Positions 60,259 through 64,000 of a stretch of DNA of 64,000 bases are shown piece by piece. The notes under the pieces are model-generated. The model had not been told where the DNA came from and ran no database searches. It saw only the letters and a list, made by a program, of their open reading frames with translations. How positions within the stretch are numbered: position 1 is the first letter of the stretch; each line of letters begins with the position of its first letter. Origin of the DNA: Candidatus Desulfosporosinus nitrosoreducens (lineage in GTDB: Bacteria > Bacillota > Desulfitobacteriia > Desulfitobacteriales > Desulfitobacteriaceae); contig NZ_JAVHUW010000060.1 of assembly GCF_030954495.1 (NCBI RefSeq), forward strand, positions 88,909-152,908, written 5' to 3'. Both the position numbers and the translations under genes were made by a program.

Positions 60259-61221
60259 GTGGATGAGTTTTCTGAACAAGTATCATCTAAAAATGTCAGC
60301 AATAATCATGTTGATGAGGCGGCGGCTGCCCTAGATACCGATTTGAACCAAAATGTTCGCTTAGCCAATTTAGATGTAAAGGTTAATAATTTTTCAAAAC
60401 GCAAAGTTTTAATTCTAATTTCTTGTCTTATTCTAGTTATTATTGTTGGAGTAGTAGGAACAAAATATTATTTAAACTTTCAGGAGAAGCAAAAAGCTAT
60501 TGCCTCAGCAAAGGTTGCACTCGATGCTGAACTCAAAAAATCTAAAGCCGCATTCGATTCAGCACAGCTAGAATTGACTCCTAATTCTTTTAAAGATGCT
60601 ATAAATGATTTGAAAAAAGTTATTCCATCCGATCCCAATTATGCTCAGGCTCAGAAACAAATTACCATTTTAAATAATGTTTCTGACGTAAATAATCTGG
60701 TTAAGAACTTAAATAACGATATGATGAAGTTTAATACCTCAGAAACGCAATTTGAGAATGCCTATGAATCATTGAAGCAGCCTACAAATTCAGCCGCGAA
60801 ATTTGATTATCCTGCCACTTCCACAGTTGCTATGTCTTACATTAACAAGGCTGATACTCTGTATAGTGATTTTTCGGCCGCCGCGGAAGAGGTAAATCAA
60901 TTTATTTCTCCTATTTCGAATGATCTTGGGGCAATTTCATCGAATGATTACTTGTCATCATTCGAAAACACAAATCAAATACTTATGAATTTTCAAAGCA
61001 TAACCAATCAAGTTACATCTATAAAAGTAACTTACAGGAATCACTTAGACTCATTAAAGTATAACCATTTAAATTTCTCTTTAGTTTCACAAATAAATAG
61101 TTCGCATGAAAAGGTACGTGAAGATGTAAACAACACTAGACAAGAGATAGAAGCTTTAACTGGATTTGGAAACGGTAAGATTAATAACTTGTTAGAAGAA
61201 GCAAAGAAATTAGGTCAATAA
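60259..61221 (+). CDS. membrane-anchored coiled-coil hypothetical protein
   Basis: 320 residues from GTG 60259 behind AAGGAG. A polar N-terminal tail (1-48) is followed by one membrane helix (VLILISCLILVIIVGVVG, near 50-68) and a large Asn/Ser/Lys-rich helical outer domain with coiled-coil character (AKVALDAELKKSKAAFDSAQ). It resembles surface-exposed proteins of no known function. A terminator follows it. Confidence 0.65.
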   Translation: MDEFSEQVSSKNVSNNHVDEAAAALDTDLNQNVRLANLDVKVNNFSKRKVLILISCLILVIIVGVVGTKYYLNFQEKQKAIASAKVALDAELKKSKAAFDSAQLELTPNSFKDAINDLKKVIPSDPNYAQAQKQITILNNVSDVNNLVKNLNNDMMKFNTSETQFENAYESLKQPTNSAAKFDYPATSTVAMSYINKADTLYSDFSAAAEEVNQFISPISNDLGAISSNDYLSSFENTNQILMNFQSITNQVTSIKVTYRNHLDSLKYNHLNFSLVSQINSSHEKVREDVNNTRQEIEALTGFGNGKINNLLEEAKKLGQ

Positions 61222-61300
61222 TCTAAATTAAGGCCATAGTAATGTCAATATATGTTGAAACCCTCATGCATTTTTTAAAGGAGTTAATATAAAAACAAAG

Positions 61301-61337
61301 AATCCTTCAGCTTTTTTAAGAGGCTGGAGGATTTTAT
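61301..61337 (+). terminator. terminator after the coiled-coil protein gene
   Basis: AATCCTTCAGC (61301-61311) pairs with GCTGGAGGATT (61323-61333, one G-T pair), followed by TTTAT. Confidence 0.65.
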
Positions 61338-61421
61338 ATTTGGACCTTTTCGAAATTACACGAAAGGAAATGGATATTTTTTACAGAAATGAAATTAAAG
61401 AAAAAATGAGAGGTAAAAGAG

Positions 61422-61730
61422 ATGATTTTGGACAAGGATGGTAATCCTATTACAACAACTTCACGTATAGAACCTGAAATACTAGAGGAACTTAGAAAAT
61501 ATAAGACACATGAGCACAATACCTGCCTTGAATGTGGATATGTTGGGTTAATGGGGAAAACCGTAAACAGAGAAAAACGATTAAAAAAATTGGCTATGAT
61601 ATATTAATTGCTATTGTTATGTGGTTTATTTGGCAAATGACTAGGTTTTCTTACTTAATTTATTTTATAGCAACTACGGTAGCAATGGGAATGCAGAAAG
61701 TAATAACAACACGTTACTGCCCATTCATGG
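61422..61730 (+). pseudogene. frameshifted small zinc-ribbon membrane protein, 3' truncated
   Basis: ATG 61422 behind GAGAGG reads MILDKDGNPITTTSRIEPEI, then NTCLECGYVGLMG. After NREK the frame is lost; the next frame continues TIKKIGYDILIAIVMWF and VITTRYCP. Such proteins carry a Cys-x2-Cys pair at each end around two membrane helices. Here one base is missing near 61580 and the final Cys pair is cut off where the sequence runs into the tail-gene relic. Confidence 0.55.
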
Positions 61731-63673
61731 TCGCCGTGGTAGTCAAGGGAATTAACCTGCTTCCTATCGGGTTTTTATAAGGGTCAACAATCCGAACCGT
61801 AATTTTTTGTGGTCCTTGAATCTTAATTGCCGATCCAACAATAGCTCGTGACGAACCACTTCCTGAAATTACTCCTTCGGAGCTTTTCATACTTGATAAT
61901 GCTGAATTCACCCCGGGCAAGTTGTTTATAATTTTTTGCCCATAGTTTTGATCTTCGGCATACCCACTGGCCTGTAAATCGGCTGCAAGTTGATTTACTG
62001 AAGCCCCACTTTTTGCATCGGATAATAACCTTTTGTAGTTAGAATTCTGAGTGTAAAAGTCTGCGTCACCTTATGCCCAGGCACTTGGGGAAGAATAACT
62101 CTCATAGGTATTGGTCCCTGGTACTTTTATACCGCCAAAGTTATTGAATTTTGTTGCAAGTTGAGAAGTTCCCCAACCCGATTCATCTCCCCATTGTGCA
62201 AGCAAAAGTTAACAGGCCCCGTTTGTTTGCTAACGGTTTGTGCATAAGAAAGCATTTGAATAACAAATTGTTTTGCATTAGCAGGCGCTGGTATCGTGGA
62301 AGTTGGACTTGAACCAACAGCACCTGTATAAGGATTGCCCGTTACCTTTGCCAGCCATTCTCCAAGGGCGTTATTGGGACCACCCGCAAGGTTAGAAAGC
62401 CAATCTCCGCCGCCGATAGGTTGTGATCCAGCCGGCGTACCGGAAGAACTTGAAAGTGGGATGAGCGAAACTTTTGTATTTTTAGCTCCACCGCTGCTAC
62501 TTTCTCCAAGTGCTTGATTAATCTGGCCTAAATATGGACGTAATGCAACGATGATAGCTGCTGTTTCTTCGGCAGCTTTACTTGGGTCAAATTGTTCCTT
62601 TGTTATGCCTTGGCGGGGATCAGACGTACCCTGAATAGCAGGCCCAGCTAAACCTCCTAATTTATTTCCACCATTCCTCCCAAAATACCGCCAATAACTC
62701 CACCAACAGCAGTTCCTAGACCAGGAATGATTGAACCAAGTGCCGCCCCTCCTACCGCTCCAGCCTCTACGCCTCCCCATGTACCTAGACCAGTACCGGC
62801 AACCTCACCGATTCCTTTTCCTGCTTGGCCTTGCCTAATGTCGCTAATTCCTTGGGGTAAAGATGCAAGAGTGGATAAAAGTGGGCCTCCGAATTTCCCT
62901 AGTGTTGATTCCATTCTAGACAGGAAGTCGATACTAGAAGATACCGCTCTTCCAGTTGATGAACCAATTGTGCTTAGAAAATCGTGATCCTGTTTTCCTA
63001 AGGATACTCCAGCCCACTCCGCCACCGATAATCGCAGCAGCGGTTGGGTCATAGGATTCCCAAGGGTAGCATCGTACAACCATCCGCCTATCCCGGTAAG
63101 ATTAGAAGTAAAACCTTGTGCCGTTTGTCCGGGAGCAATGTAATTATTATTTGATTTGTCAAGGGAGGAATAGTTTGAGTTCGTGAGTTCTTTTTGAAGT
63201 TTACCTTGATCTCCGGTAAATTTAGCTATATTAAAATTGCCATTTTTATCAAAGTATTGTCCAAATAATTGTTTAGCCTGGGATGGAATAATGCCGGCCC
63301 ATTGCCCTAACATTACCGCACCTTGATCTGTGTTTCCACCAAAGTTTTTATAGGCATAAGTAAGCATGTTCTGTAAATTAGTTTTACCGTTATCCCCTGT
63401 TCCAAAAGCCCCTTGAGATGAGAGTAGTTGAGCGTGCCAATAATTAGCTCCAGGCGCTATGGCTTGATACATAGCCGCTTGCCCATAAGCTCCCCATCCA
63501 GGATTTTGAATGCCATTATTTACAGCAGTCATAATGTTCGGGAACTGATTAATAAATGCTTGATTTCCTGTCTTTGTTGCTATAACATACAATGCTCCTA
63601 ATTGGTTCTGATTGGGAGCGTTAACCATGGATTGCTGAGCTATCTGAGTCATTTGTTGCAAAGCATTAACCAC
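61714..63673 (-). pseudogene. phage tail/tape-measure-like protein with C-terminal glucosaminidase domain, broken
   Basis: The first segment (GTG 63673 to 62657) has no ribosome binding site and lacks an N-terminus. It is Gly/Ala/Asn-rich with PQGISDIRQGQAGKGIGEVAG. A frameshift near 62680 leads to GGLAGPAIQGTSDPRQGITK and a Ser/Gly linker. Another near 62200 leads to LAQWGDESGWGTSQLATKF and FNNFGGIKVPGTNT, the glucosaminidase (FlgJ-like) signature. A TAA at 62073-62071 interrupts SAWA*GDADFYTQNSNYK before the frame runs on to 61714. It was a tail protein able to cut peptidoglycan; now inactive as one protein. Confidence 0.65.
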
Positions 63674-63884
63674 TTGAGCGTTACGGCCTTATCTAGAATA
63701 CACTCCAGGATATTCCACATTCAGTTCGTTTGGTGCGTGTACTCAAGACAATTCCACATAAGTCTATTCACAGAAAAGCACTCCATACAAAAAAGTCCCC
63801 TCATTTTGAGGAGAAATAGAGGAAGCTTATTCTAAACAATAACTTATATCCTCTGGAAACTATATAAGTTGAATTAATTCTTCA

Positions 63885-64000
63885 CTACAACTTACAACAT
63901 AGCCTTTGAATAACGGCTTCTGGTCTCGTGCTTATGGATTTGAGAAAGGCTTTAACATTTTTTCTGATTTCAGGAACCGTTTTGTAAAAGACATTGTAAA
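63885..64000 (-). pseudogene. C-terminal end of a DDE transposase, cut by right window edge
   Basis: An open frame entering from the right edge ends at TAG 63885. It reads NVFYKTVPEIRKNVKAFLK then SISTRPEAVIQRLCCKL, a pattern seen at the end of IS630-type transposases. Whether the gene is intact beyond the edge cannot be seen; type 'pseudogene' is used only because it is partial here. Confidence 0.5.

Noticed and set aside
1..64000. CRISPR array, rRNA genes
   Set aside because: No regularly spaced repeat-spacer pattern and no rRNA-like sequence was found. The only tandem repeat of note is the 15-bp coding repeat at 46112-46196.

Overview
The window most resembles a Gram-positive, spore-forming sulfate reducer of the Peptococcaceae (Desulfosporosinus/Desulfitobacterium-like). 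It carries a dissimilatory sulfite reductase operon (ferredoxin-dsrA-dsrB-dsrD-dsrN) and, next to it, only the DsrMK part of the Dsr membrane complex, the arrangement known from Clostridia rather than from Deltaproteobacteria. Strong purine-rich ribosome binding sites, frequent TTG/GTG starts and textbook sigma-A promoters fit this. The species is inferred, not proven.

Positions 1-40,300 are chromosomal backbone. The order is: GNAT acetyltransferase (cut by the left edge), M18 aminopeptidase, zinc-ribbon protein, nitrilase-family amidohydrolase, LysR regulator, the dsr cluster (5.3-12.9 kb), a divergent gene of unknown function, rRNA methyltransferase-like protein, YlbF-like protein, DUF2786 protein, peptidase T, class V aminotransferase, DsrE-like protein, RNase H, an AbrB-RelE fusion, a drug exporter behind a decayed MarR gene, a 2862-residue cyclic beta-glucan synthase-like protein, an FtsK/SpoIIIE translocase, a BON-domain protein, a potassium channel and a PHP phosphoesterase.

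Positions 40,416-54,644 are an integrated element of 14.2 kb in the 3' half of tRNA-Trp. It is bounded by a perfect 45-bp duplication of the tRNA end, with a tyrosine integrase beside attR. Its long minus-strand operon reads, in order of transcription: Rep_trans-type replication initiator, small ssDNA-binding-like protein, a row of overlapping 43-61 residue one-helix membrane proteins, Gly-rich and FN3-type secreted proteins, larger membrane proteins and a Zot/pI-type ATPase. This is the module order of a filamentous phage (Inoviridae-like), so I read it as an inovirus prophage of a monoderm host. A lysogeny block (divergent XRE regulators, ImmA-like protease, excisionase-like protein, repeated GATAG-N5-CTATC operators) and a NERD nuclease-like cargo gene lie between the replication module and the integrase. 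Two features stand out. The large FN3 adhesin carries a near-copy of a small coat-like protein at its C-terminus, followed by a very basic tail. The Gly-rich protein is separated from an in-frame continuation by a single UGA.

Positions 54,645-64,000 look like the decaying remains of one or more further elements at the same tRNA locus: a frameshifted excisionase-like gene, two holins, a frameshifted DUF1906/cell-wall-binding lysin, a shattered tail protein with a glucosaminidase end, a frameshifted DUF1643 gene and a transposase tail at the right edge. Some intact small genes of unknown function are interspersed. Single-base frameshifts are common here and only seen once in the backbone (the MarR relic), so either decay or sequence error must be considered.
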